From CAWBXL01 sp963837365 (lineage in GTDB: Bacteria; Acidobacteriota; Terriglobia; Terriglobales; Acidobacteriaceae), in contig CAWIMW010000002.1 of the NCBI GenBank assembly GCA_963837365.1, positions 124,001 to 188,000 of the forward strand: 64,000 nt of DNA, written 5' to 3'. The position numbers were made by a program, and so were the translations under genes. Of this stretch, positions 28,801 to 36,553 are shown piece after piece. The notes under the pieces are model-generated. The model saw only the letters and a program-made list of their open reading frames with translations. It made no database searches and had not been told where the DNA came from. Each line of letters opens with the position of its first letter. The first letter of the stretch is position 1.

Positions 28801-28927
28801 GCCGGTTCATGCCACCGCCAGCCTCACGAAAGGGAAGAAATCAACGCTGAACGAAATGGTGTTCCGCGACTACCGGCGCTACGGGGCAAAAGCAAAGATA
28901 CTGGGAAGCGAGCCGGTAAAACATTGA
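25895..28927 (+). CDS. Large secreted VWFA-related protein with extra C-terminal domain
   Basis: A 1,010-residue secreted protein of the acidobacterial VWFA-related family. GTG at 25895 is chosen because TAAGGAG lies eight bases upstream; a signal-like segment follows (YLLLLLYAFISLGTRGLAQ). The family start SLDIIVRGRKNKPVLDLKPEDLAVADNG (about residues 60-90, split here by description) leads into a VWA-like domain up to about residue 440. Residues 450-720 are beta-rich. The last 250 residues form an extra region (YTKALPNFVCLETTNRS and on) resembling the LolA/outer-membrane-sorting-like fold of the protein at 47420-48271. Function unknown. It is the largest of three such proteins in the window. 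Confidence 0.82.
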   Translation: MKERYSTSLHLPQQPRSLKSGYLLLLLYAFISLGTRGLAQTTAEPAAAEAPTITSNSNEVSLDIIVRGRKNKPVLDLKPEDLAVADNGVPVKISSLRLVDGQSDIERLITLVFDQLDNSAANNARNIAGKLLKTVPETGFSFAVLGVDGRLKLFQEFTSDRAALTKAITAATDQIPASAKQSADAEKRLIAASESGADASGAALSLRDKRMVKVTLATLQESQRIVQDQHMAASLAGLLALARTERQIDGRKIVVYFSQSMHADVNTNDVLLSIIGSANRSGVSIYSIDANAVNPLSGQGLVATIALGNMASAMAQAPASPQFDLSTGTPVSQGVVTPGLSSEIGDRLDRSLNAGLSGHTEPLAFLAESTGGGYMTANDNVQKPLKRMLEDLTTYYQVTYVPPIQQYDGRFRTVAVKPVHEKLKIQARAGYFALPPGSGGSSIRPFEAPLLSALAEPVLPSNINYRSSVLRLGELPDGNANELVVEVPLSEVDLKEDVNTKLFNLHVAISAQIKNKEGAVIEHFSEDIPRHGAMETEADTRSQFITMQRHFIAPPGEYVMETAVMDRNNGKLSAQRSDFTIPPKPGGAYLSDLAMVRRTDPFTWEADPTEPMRYQNGKIIPNLSGSVAPDAKEVSFFLMIHPDPNVLEVARLEMQVSRNGESLAKMPLPLRATSGLGAIPYMASIQSKSLPPGNYQISTILTQGGSTTERSFSLRVGGPELASAATAANPIAAPADNAKDVEQSDSSLQTASLEPLSSHPIVITSLPPATISAPTPEKLATLISSARERAIQYTKALPNFVCLETTNRSVDASSQGKWKVQDTITELLKFRDQTETRTTLEINGQPSTTNRDDMNGTLNRGEFGAVLGAVFKESAQAEFQWKETAMLDGGKVEVLSYRVEQKNSDFILSGGQGQHTVAFHGLVYVDGAANGIRRVTMEAESLPANLSYKAAAFTVDYAYIAIGTHDYLLPVHATASLTKGKKSTLNEMVFRDYRRYGAKAKILGSEPVKH

Positions 28928-28945
28928 GCGAGGCGGAGGCGTGAA

Positions 28946-30091
28946 TTATTTTGAGGCTGCTTCACGGCGTTCCAAAGTTGCGATTTGCTGCTTGATGAAA
29001 TCAGCGTCTGGCCCTTGCGGCAAGTAGGTCAGACAATTCCGCAAGTGCTGCAAGGCCCCAGAAAAATCTCCCTTCTTCGCCAGCAGCACCCCTAGCAGTT
29101 GCTCAATGTTCGGGATTGTGTGCGAAGGATCTAAAGCCAGCGCCTTGCCAACTGCGGTTTCTGCCAAGTCATCCTTGCCAAGTTGAAAATTAGCCAGCGC
29201 GTTGTAATACCAGATTTTCACGGTTCCGGAACGATCAAGTTCCAGTACGTGATTGGTATTGTCCAAAACCTCTTGCCATTTCCCTTCTTGCGCGGCCAGT
29301 GTGGCCAGCTGAACATAGGGTAGAGTAAATAGGGGATCAGCGGCGGCGGCTTTGACGTAAGAATTCCGCGCGGCCGGTGGATCATTTGGCTGTTGCAGCT
29401 TCGCGAGTTGGTACCAGGCTTCGGCAAACCCGGGATAAATCTGGACGGACTTCTCCAGATCTCGTTGCGCCTTATCTTCCTTTTCATCCAGCAATTCGTT
29501 CCGGGCCTTTTCAAATAACCTTGCCGCGTCAGGGGGAGCAGAGGAAACCGTTGCGCTCATGGCCGTGCCCTTGCCCCTTTCTGCATTGCGAAAGACCGTG
29601 ATCGTTCCAAGTGTAGGGTCATCACGCAGATTATGTTGGGTCAGAGTAATGGCGTTGGAACCGAAACCTGCCAGCGAAGCCTGCACGATGCACCCTTCGA
29701 AGTGCGTTTCCATTTCTCGTTTAGCCTGTGCCGGCAAAATCGGCGTGCCTGGTACGGTCGTGGGATGAATGGCAAAGTTCCCTTTAGGATCAGTTTGTGT
29801 CGTCAGAATGGGTTTTCCATTGCACAATACCGATACGGGAATGGGTTCCCACAGCAGTGGCTCCCCTTCGATTTGTAACTTCCCCAACAGGAAGCCGCCT
29901 GCGCGACCCTGGTCCGACATCTCCGTCCAGAAACCGTAGAGACCGCTATCATCGATTGACCCAGGACGAGTTGGGCCGCTCATGGGCGTGGGCTGTGAGA
30001 CTCTGGGAGGCGATGCCGCTTGACTGAATGCCATCGCAACTAATGCTGAAAAAGCAAAAAAAAGACGATAAGGAGAAAACTTCGTTTGCAT
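28946..30091 (-). CDS. Secreted protein: beta domain plus TPR repeats
   Basis: A 381-residue secreted protein. A signal peptide (to about residue 26) is followed by a beta-rich domain of about 120 residues (GGFLLGKLQIEGEPLLWEPI) similar to carboxypeptidase-like Ig folds, then tetratricopeptide repeats (about 190-375, ARNELLDEKEDKAQRDLEKS, PAARNSYVKAAAADPLFTL). It is convergent with the VWFA gene at 25895 (18 bases between stops) and divergent from the VWFA gene at 30254 (162 bases between starts), which is the likely shared promoter region. No clear ribosome-binding site is seen. Confidence 0.8.
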   Translation of the reverse strand: MQTKFSPYRLFFAFSALVAMAFSQAASPPRVSQPTPMSGPTRPGSIDDSGLYGFWTEMSDQGRAGGFLLGKLQIEGEPLLWEPIPVSVLCNGKPILTTQTDPKGNFAIHPTTVPGTPILPAQAKREMETHFEGCIVQASLAGFGSNAITLTQHNLRDDPTLGTITVFRNAERGKGTAMSATVSSAPPDAARLFEKARNELLDEKEDKAQRDLEKSVQIYPGFAEAWYQLAKLQQPNDPPAARNSYVKAAAADPLFTLPYVQLATLAAQEGKWQEVLDNTNHVLELDRSGTVKIWYYNALANFQLGKDDLAETAVGKALALDPSHTIPNIEQLLGVLLAKKGDFSGALQHLRNCLTYLPQGPDADFIKQQIATLERREAASK

Positions 30092-30253
30092 GAAAGCCTC
30101 TATTTAGGATATTCCCCAACATACTGTACTGCCAAGGACGTAAATCACCTGTTGAAGTTCTTTGACCGCGTACCACCCATGCATTAACCTCTGGAAAAAT
30201 TGCGCGCTATTGGACGAAGAGTGGTGTACCCTTCCGAACAATGAGGTGAGGCT

Positions 30254-32491
30254 ATGTCGTCCCGAGTGGTATCCGCAGTTGCCCTAGCCATCCTGTTTTT
30301 TTACCAGACATCCCCAGCCCAGGCGCCAACCAAGCCTGAACAAGTGCCGGTAATCCGTACGACCACCAGAGAAGTACTTGTGGATGTAGTGGTGCGTGAT
30401 AAACATCATCACCCCGTCACTGATCTAAAGCCGGAAGAAATCACTGTCTACGAAGACGGAGTGCCGCAGAAGATCACAGTTTTTCGCAGCATCCAGGGAG
30501 CGGAAGAACTTCAAACTGAACGCGCCGTGGCCCGAACGCACAACGCTACAGCAACCCAGGGGGAACTGCAGTCGGCGGTTGCACCTCCAACGACCGGACT
30601 GAACTCGTTGCGGCAGTTGAATTTTGTTTCGATTGTGTTTGCCCAGGTGGCACCGTTGAACCTGGATTTTGCGCGCCAGGCGGTGCACGAGTTTTTGAAA
30701 AGCGACACCCTACCGAATACTTACGTGACCATCTACAAACTGGGCCCAAGTTTGAGGCTAGTCCAAGGCTACACCTCCAACCAGGAATACCTTGCCAAAG
30801 CAGTAGAAGACGCAACCCGCGGGGTATATAGCCAGGATGGGCTGGGTATCAATGCAGCGGTTGCGAGTTCGGTCAATGCAGTCGTTCAGGCGACCGCCGA
30901 AAGGATTCTATCAACCCCGGGTATCGACCAGGCCACCGCGGATGCAGTCCGAGGTGCGCAGCTACACCCGATCAACCAGATTGCAAACGATCCACTATTC
31001 GCCGCCAATGCGGCTTCCCAGGATGCATCGGTCACGTTGGGGAATGCAATCATCAGCCAGGCAAGGCTGGAGGGAGGCCTGCGCCAAGTCAGCAGCCTGG
31101 CGAATGGCATGAACGCAATGGATGCGTTACGCGAATTGGTGCTTAGCCAAGAGAGACTGCCCGGACGGAAGGTAGTCCTCTATCTGGCGGACGGCCTTGC
31201 TTTCCCGGTCAACCGACGGGACGTCGTTGACAATCTCATCAGCATTGCAAATCGCTCCGGAGTGTCTTTCTACACGATCGATACGCGCGGTCTGACAGCC
31301 GAAGACCCAATGCTGGAGTCGCTGGCAAATCAGAGACGTGCCGGTGCCGAGAGTTCCGCTAATAGCGTGTCAGCACGGATCGGGCACCACGAAGATGATG
31401 ATGTGCAACTTACTGCGGTATCCAATAATCAACTTGCGATGCGGGAGCTGGCTGAAGCAACCGGTGGTTTTCCCGTAGCCAACACCAATGAAATCGCCGC
31501 GCCCATGCAGCACATAATGGAAGACATACGCACTCACTATGAACTCGCGTACACTCCAACCTCGACAAACTATGATGGGCATTTCCGCAAAATCGAAGTC
31601 AAGATTTCCCGTCCTAAAGTCACGATCCAGACCCGCAAGGGCTACTACGCTCTGCCTGAGCTCAACGGTGAACCATTGCAACCATTCGAGGCGGTGGCAT
31701 TAAATGCAATCAACGCCCGCCCCTCGCCGACTGAGTTCCCCTATCAAGTGTCACTGGTAAAGTTCCGGCCTAAACCGGAAGGGGTTGACTATGAACTTGC
31801 ATTCGAAGTTCCTCTGTCAGGATTGAAACAGGTTGCGAATCCTACAAGCCACAAGACACGTGTGCAGGCCGCCTTGGTCGCTTTGATTCACAATTCCGAC
31901 GGTGAAATTATCAGCAAGATCGGCCGCAACCTCGCTCGAGAAGTATCCAGCGAAGATTCTTCCCGGCTCCAGACGGACCGCATGCTGTACGCCGAGCCAC
32001 TGGTGTTGCCTTCAGGCCATTATATGATCGAAACTGCGGTGACTGACGAGCAAGCGGGAAAAACCTCTGTAAAACGGGTCTCAGTGTTTGTCGATTCCGC
32101 GAAAAAGCTCGGCCTGAGTTCTGTAGAAGTCGTACAACGGCTCGAACCGCTGAATGGGCCGCACAATCCAATGAATCCGTTTGAGATGGAAAGTGGCCGG
32201 ATCGTTCCCACTTTCCCCGACTCTGTCGCTTCCGGAAAACCGATGGGATTATATTTTGTGGTTTACCCTGCTAACCTCGAGGCTGCGGAGGATACGAGGG
32301 TCACACTACAATTATTCCGCGATGGTAAGGAAGTGGCGCGTCAACCAGTCTCTCTGCCGAAGCCTACTGCTGACGGCTCGATTCCCGTGTTGATACAACT
32401 TTCCCCAGATCCGGGAGAATGTGACATTCGCGTCACTGCTCAACAGGGGACACTAATGGCGCAGTCTAATCTGGCGGTAAGGGTGGAGTAA
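30254..32491 (+). CDS. Secreted VWFA-related protein
   Basis: A 745-residue secreted protein, third member of the VWFA-related acidobacterial family here. Residues 1-22 form the signal peptide. The family start TREVLVDVVVRDKHHHPVTDL and the PEEITVYEDGVPQKITVF motif lie at about residues 35-80. The VWA-like region extends to about residue 470 and includes LPGRKVVLYLADGL and HYELAYTPTSTNYDGHFRKI. A beta-rich C-terminal region completes it; the extra domain of 25895 is absent. GAGGTGAGG lies just before the ATG. A TPR gene follows 222 bases downstream on the same strand. Confidence 0.83.
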   Translation: MSSRVVSAVALAILFFYQTSPAQAPTKPEQVPVIRTTTREVLVDVVVRDKHHHPVTDLKPEEITVYEDGVPQKITVFRSIQGAEELQTERAVARTHNATATQGELQSAVAPPTTGLNSLRQLNFVSIVFAQVAPLNLDFARQAVHEFLKSDTLPNTYVTIYKLGPSLRLVQGYTSNQEYLAKAVEDATRGVYSQDGLGINAAVASSVNAVVQATAERILSTPGIDQATADAVRGAQLHPINQIANDPLFAANAASQDASVTLGNAIISQARLEGGLRQVSSLANGMNAMDALRELVLSQERLPGRKVVLYLADGLAFPVNRRDVVDNLISIANRSGVSFYTIDTRGLTAEDPMLESLANQRRAGAESSANSVSARIGHHEDDDVQLTAVSNNQLAMRELAEATGGFPVANTNEIAAPMQHIMEDIRTHYELAYTPTSTNYDGHFRKIEVKISRPKVTIQTRKGYYALPELNGEPLQPFEAVALNAINARPSPTEFPYQVSLVKFRPKPEGVDYELAFEVPLSGLKQVANPTSHKTRVQAALVALIHNSDGEIISKIGRNLAREVSSEDSSRLQTDRMLYAEPLVLPSGHYMIETAVTDEQAGKTSVKRVSVFVDSAKKLGLSSVEVVQRLEPLNGPHNPMNPFEMESGRIVPTFPDSVASGKPMGLYFVVYPANLEAAEDTRVTLQLFRDGKEVARQPVSLPKPTADGSIPVLIQLSPDPGECDIRVTAQQGTLMAQSNLAVRVE

Positions 32492-32713
32492 TAGGTCTTG
32501 CGATCCTTGCCAGGAGATCGAACGTACCCCTAAGCTCAGTGATGTTGCTGTTCGTGGTAGCAACTTTTTCTGGGTGTGGTCATCGCGCGAACGCAGCAAC
32601 GAAATTCCAGCCAGTTTCAGCCGAAAACATGGGTGGGGATGACCAGGGCTGAATTAATTTATATGCCGCAACATTGCTATTTCCCCTCTCGGGTAGACGA
32701 GGATACTTGCGCT

Positions 32714-33829
32714 ATGCTTAGGGCAATGCGTGCAATTCTACTGGTGCTCCTCTTGTTCTGTGAGTTGGGGTCGGCCCAGCAACCGGATCCCGATCAGGTA
32801 TTCAAGGCGGCCATTGATGCGCAGCGGCAGGGGAATTTTCCGACCGCCATCCGCGCTTACCGCAAGGTCCTGGAATTACGCCCTGACATGATCGAGGCCA
32901 AAGTCAATTTAGGTGCAGCTCTTGTTCACGAAGGCAAGTTCGACGAAGCGATTGCCATGTACAGGTCGGCGCTGCCGTCGGTATCTCAGAAAAACGCTGT
33001 GCTAATGAACATCGCGCTCGCCTACTACAAGAAAGGTGACTTTGAGAATGCACGTACGGAATTGGAGCCACTCCAAAAAGAACAGCCCAATTCCGTGCGA
33101 ATTGCGGTGCTACTGGGCGATACTTACAATCACCTGCGCAGACCGGCAGACACGATTGCCTTGCTTGAGCCTTTGGAGAGTGCCAATCCTCAAAATCTGG
33201 ACCTTGAATATGTCCTGGGAAACGCACTCATTGGCAATGGCAAGCGGCGCGATGGAATCGTGCGCGTTGAGAAAGTTGCGAAAGTTGGGAATAGCGCCGA
33301 AGCCTATTTACTGGCGGGTACCACGCTTTTGCAGCTTAACGAATTCGACCAGGCCCGGCACGATCTTGAGGCGAGCATACGCCTGAACCCCAAACTTCCC
33401 AGCGTGTACTCGCTTGCCGGAACTGCATGTGACAAAACTGGCGACGTTGAACAGGCCGAGACATATTTCCGCGAAGCCTTAAAACAGAACACCGATGACT
33501 TCGACGCCAATCTTTACCTGGGGGCAATCCTCTATAGACGGCGAGACCTGGGAAACGCAAAACTCTATCTCGAGCATGCGCTGAAGTTGAATCCGTCATC
33601 GACCATGGCACAGTATGAAATGGCGATGCTAAAAAGTACCTCCGGGGAATACGAAGCTGCGGCCCAAGACCTTGAAAATGTAATCAAAGATGACCCGAAC
33701 TGGTTGGAGCCACATGTGGAACTGGCTTCCTTGTATTATCGCTTGCATCGGGCCGCGGAGGGAGCGCGGGAGCGGAAAATTGTGGAAAAGATCACCGCAG
33801 AGCAACAGGCCCAAGGGCCAAAACCGTGA
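32714..33829 (+). CDS. Secreted TPR-repeat protein
   Basis: A 371-residue protein with a signal peptide (AMRAILLVLLLFCELGSAQQ) and about nine consecutive tetratricopeptide repeats (GNFPTAIRAYRKVLELRPDM, GKFDEAIAMYRSAL, GNAKLYLEHALKLNPSS). The ATG at 32714 (or 32726) is chosen because the signal peptide follows; an in-frame start at 32576 would place an unrelated polar stretch before it. It is downstream of a VWFA gene, repeating the pairing seen at 16.7-21 kb and 22.4-28.9 kb. Confidence 0.82.
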   Translation: MLRAMRAILLVLLLFCELGSAQQPDPDQVFKAAIDAQRQGNFPTAIRAYRKVLELRPDMIEAKVNLGAALVHEGKFDEAIAMYRSALPSVSQKNAVLMNIALAYYKKGDFENARTELEPLQKEQPNSVRIAVLLGDTYNHLRRPADTIALLEPLESANPQNLDLEYVLGNALIGNGKRRDGIVRVEKVAKVGNSAEAYLLAGTTLLQLNEFDQARHDLEASIRLNPKLPSVYSLAGTACDKTGDVEQAETYFREALKQNTDDFDANLYLGAILYRRRDLGNAKLYLEHALKLNPSSTMAQYEMAMLKSTSGEYEAAAQDLENVIKDDPNWLEPHVELASLYYRLHRAAEGARERKIVEKITAEQQAQGPKP

Positions 33830-33872
33830 GGGAGATTACCGTCCCGTTCGGTTAGTGGTTAGGAAAAGAAAA

Positions 33873-33898
33873 ACGGAAGCAGTTGAAGCTGCTTCCGT
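33873..33898 (-). terminator. Strong hairpin after the TPR gene
   Basis: ACGGAAGCAG and CTGCTTCCGT form a perfect ten-base stem with a six-base loop. The T-rich tail (TTTTTCTTTTCC) is on the minus strand, although the flanking genes are both on the plus strand. It may stop antisense transcription, or act as a weak plus-strand terminator separating the island from the GH31 gene. Confidence 0.5.
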
Positions 33899-33956
33899 CA
33901 TCTTGCGAAGGAAGCCGGAGGCTAGTCCGTGGGAATATGATGCTCTTCGCAAATCG

Positions 33957-33970
33957 TGTAAACGGTTACA
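33957..33970. promoter_or_regulatory. LacI-family operator upstream of GH31
   Basis: TGTAAACGGTTACA is a near-perfect 14-base palindrome with central CG; only the two bases beside the centre fail to pair. It is the best copy in the window of the motif also found upstream of the GH-A glycosidase and the TonB receptor. Confidence 0.65.
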
Positions 33971-34043
33971 TTGCACCCAAGCCAAGACAGCGTTCATACA
34001 CTTCTTAGGCCGCTTGGATTCATCAGCTTCAGAAGGATCTAGC

Positions 34044-34072
34044 TTTCTTCCATTGGACGAAAACTCTATAAT
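34044..34072 (+). promoter_or_regulatory. Sigma70-type promoter of the GH31 gene
   Basis: A perfect -10 box TATAAT lies at 34067-34072; TTTCTT 17 bases upstream is a weak -35. Transcription would begin near 34079, inside a CG-centred operator-like site (34074-34084, AAAACGATTAC). Because of this the ATG at 34071, which overlaps the -10 box, is unlikely to be used. Confidence 0.5.
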
Positions 34073-34073
34073 G

Positions 34074-34084
34074 AAAACGATTAC
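34074..34084. promoter_or_regulatory. Second CG-centred site, over the GH31 transcription start
   Basis: AAAACGATTAC shares AACGATTAC with the minus strand of the operator at 16411-16424. Placed just after the -10 box, it would act as a repressor site; together with 33957 it could allow looping (about 115 bases apart). Confidence 0.4.
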
Positions 34085-34097
34085 AGTGATCACTCAC

Positions 34098-36452
34098 ATG
34101 AAAATACGCGCCGCGAAAGTCTTCGGCTATTTAATCTACGTTGCGTGCTTTTGCATGCTGTTGGCAGCAACCGCCTCCGCACAGTGGAACCCGCTGAATC
34201 CCGTTACGGATGCTAAGCAGCAGCCCGACGGTGTCCTCATTCAGTTGCAAGCGGGAGCGCTGAAACTCCAGGTCTGCTCGAGTTCGATTATTCACGTCCT
34301 TTATTCTCCTACGGGTACATTTCCGGAGAAGAACGAATATTTAGTTATCAAAAACGGTTGGCCTGCGACCCAGTGGAGCATGCAGTCCACCGACAAAGAC
34401 ATTTCGCTCTCGACCTCCCAACTCAAAGTGAGCGTGTTGCGCGCCAATAGTTCCATTCACTTCACCGATCTGTCTGGCAAACAACTGTTCGAAGAAAGCC
34501 AGCGCAGGATGACTCCCGTCGTGGTAAACGGAGAGAACACCTACCACGCGGAAATTTTTGAAACGCTCTGGGGTTCGATGGAGGGTTTTTATGGCTTAGG
34601 CCAACACCAGGCTGGGGTATGGAACTACCGGGGCGAAGCCGTGGACATCTCGGAGGACAATACCAACATTTCCATTCCGATGTACCTGTCGAGCAACGGT
34701 TACGGAATATTCTGGAATAACACCTCACGCAGCCGGTTTAACAATCGCTTTCTGAATGCGCTTTTCCTCAGTTCAGAAGTTGCTGATGTCATTGATTACT
34801 ACTTTATATATGGTCCGGAATTCGACCAGATCGTGGCGGGGTACCGCGAACTTACCGGCGCGCCCCCGATGTTTGGCAAATGGGCATACGGGTTCTGGCA
34901 ATGCAAGAACCGCTATGACTCGCAGCAGGAAATTCTTGGCGTCGCCCACAAATATCGCGCACTGCACATTCCACTCGATAACATCGTGCAGGACTGGTTC
35001 TGGTGGAAGATCATGGGTGAACCAGAATTCAACGATAAATATCCCGATCCCAAGGGGATGATTGACGACCTGCACAAGAACAACGTACACATCATGTTCT
35101 CGTTCTGGCCATTCTTCCGCAAAGGGTCGGCCGTTTACGACGAGATGGACAAACGCGGATATTTCATCGCAAAAACCGTGGCTCCGTCATTTCATCCGGT
35201 GGACCAAGCGCTGTACGACGCTTTCAATCCCGATGCCCGCAAATATTACTGGAACTTGATTAATGAAGGACTGTTCAAAATCGGCGGCGACGCCTGGTGG
35301 ATGGACACGACGGAACCTGAAACCGAAGGACGCGAAACCAATATCCTGGTCGAGAACAAGGTCGCGCTAGGCAGTGGCGCGCGCTACGTCAACATGTATC
35401 CGCTGATGACGACTGCGGGGGTTTACGAAGGACAACGCGCTGCATCGGATCAGAAGCGCGTATTCATTCTCTCTCGCTCCGCATTTGCAGGCAGCCAGCG
35501 AAATGCCGCGGCAGTTTGGTCTGGCGATATCAATCCGACTTGGTCCTATTTCAAAAAGCAGATTCCCGCCGGGTTGAATTATTCGCTCTCCGGACTTCCT
35601 TATTGGACAACGGACATCGGTGGCTTCGTTGCCGCCAACCCGGATGACCCCGCGTATCGGGAACTGTATATCCGTTGGTTCCAGTTCGGCACCTTCAATC
35701 CAATTTTGCGGGTGCATGGAACACGCACAACAAATCAGAACGAACTCTGGTCTTATGGACCGGAAGCGCAAAAGATTCTAGTCAGCTACGACAACCTGCG
35801 TTACCGTTTGCTTCCCTACATTTACTCTCTCGCCTGGAAGACCACCAGCGAGAATTACACTCCTATGCGCGGGCTGGTTATGGATTTCCGTAACGACGAG
35901 CGCGCGGCTAACATCGGCGACCAGTTCATGTATGGACCGGCATTTCTGGTGAATCCGGTAACCGATCCCGGCACGATCACGCGCCGACTCTATCTGCCAA
36001 AAGCTAAGTGGTACGACTTCTGGAGCGGGGATTCTCAAGAAGGAACAAAAGTTCTTGATGCGCCCTCGCCCATTGAGCAGATCCCGCTTTTCGTGAGGGC
36101 TGGATCGATCGTACCGTTGGGACCAGAAAAACAGTGGTCCACGGAAAAACCGGAAGACCCGATTGAGCTGCGCATCTATCGCGGGGCGGATGGCGACTTC
36201 ACACTCTACGAAGACGAAAACGACAACTACGATTATGAGAAGGGCGTTTACGCAACCATCCCATTTCACTGGGACGATGCCAAGAAGACTCTGACTATAG
36301 GGGACCGCAAGGGTGAATTTCCGGGCATGCTCCAGAACCGCAGTTTCAGAATCGTTGTGGTCGGCAAGAACCACGGCACCGGTATTGGAGCCACCAGTAA
36401 TCCGGATAAAGTCGTGCAGTATTCGGGAAAACAAATCATGGTCACTCCATAA
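34098..36452 (+). CDS. Secreted GH31 glycoside hydrolase, alpha-xylosidase-like
   Basis: A 784-residue secreted enzyme of glycoside hydrolase family 31. A signal peptide (YVACFCMLLAATASAQ) follows the ATG at 34098, preferred over 34071 because a TATAAT box covers the latter. The N-terminal beta-sandwich (about 30-240) leads into the barrel: nucleophile D403 in WWMDTTEP, acid/base D477 in WSGDI, and LPYWTTDIGGF, a signature of the alpha-xylosidase branch. The C-terminal beta domains contain LFVRAGSIVPLG. Removal of xylose from xyloglucan oligosaccharides is the likely role; alpha-glucosidase is the alternative. LacI-type operators lie upstream, and two lacI genes lie downstream. The open frame extends upstream to 33690 without coding character. 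Confidence 0.9.
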   Translation: MKIRAAKVFGYLIYVACFCMLLAATASAQWNPLNPVTDAKQQPDGVLIQLQAGALKLQVCSSSIIHVLYSPTGTFPEKNEYLVIKNGWPATQWSMQSTDKDISLSTSQLKVSVLRANSSIHFTDLSGKQLFEESQRRMTPVVVNGENTYHAEIFETLWGSMEGFYGLGQHQAGVWNYRGEAVDISEDNTNISIPMYLSSNGYGIFWNNTSRSRFNNRFLNALFLSSEVADVIDYYFIYGPEFDQIVAGYRELTGAPPMFGKWAYGFWQCKNRYDSQQEILGVAHKYRALHIPLDNIVQDWFWWKIMGEPEFNDKYPDPKGMIDDLHKNNVHIMFSFWPFFRKGSAVYDEMDKRGYFIAKTVAPSFHPVDQALYDAFNPDARKYYWNLINEGLFKIGGDAWWMDTTEPETEGRETNILVENKVALGSGARYVNMYPLMTTAGVYEGQRAASDQKRVFILSRSAFAGSQRNAAAVWSGDINPTWSYFKKQIPAGLNYSLSGLPYWTTDIGGFVAANPDDPAYRELYIRWFQFGTFNPILRVHGTRTTNQNELWSYGPEAQKILVSYDNLRYRLLPYIYSLAWKTTSENYTPMRGLVMDFRNDERAANIGDQFMYGPAFLVNPVTDPGTITRRLYLPKAKWYDFWSGDSQEGTKVLDAPSPIEQIPLFVRAGSIVPLGPEKQWSTEKPEDPIELRIYRGADGDFTLYEDENDNYDYEKGVYATIPFHWDDAKKTLTIGDRKGEFPGMLQNRSFRIVVVGKNHGTGIGATSNPDKVVQYSGKQIMVTP

Positions 36453-36553
36453 GAATGGCGATTACTCCTCAGAGTGATTCGAAGACTTGCCACCAAGGGA
36501 CCTTCGGGAATTCGCTTGGCAGTCTTTAGGTGGAGAGATGAATTCCTTACATT

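Noticed and set aside
35778..36434. A 218-codon open frame opposite the end of GH31
   Set aside because: Antisense to well-conserved GH31 sequence.
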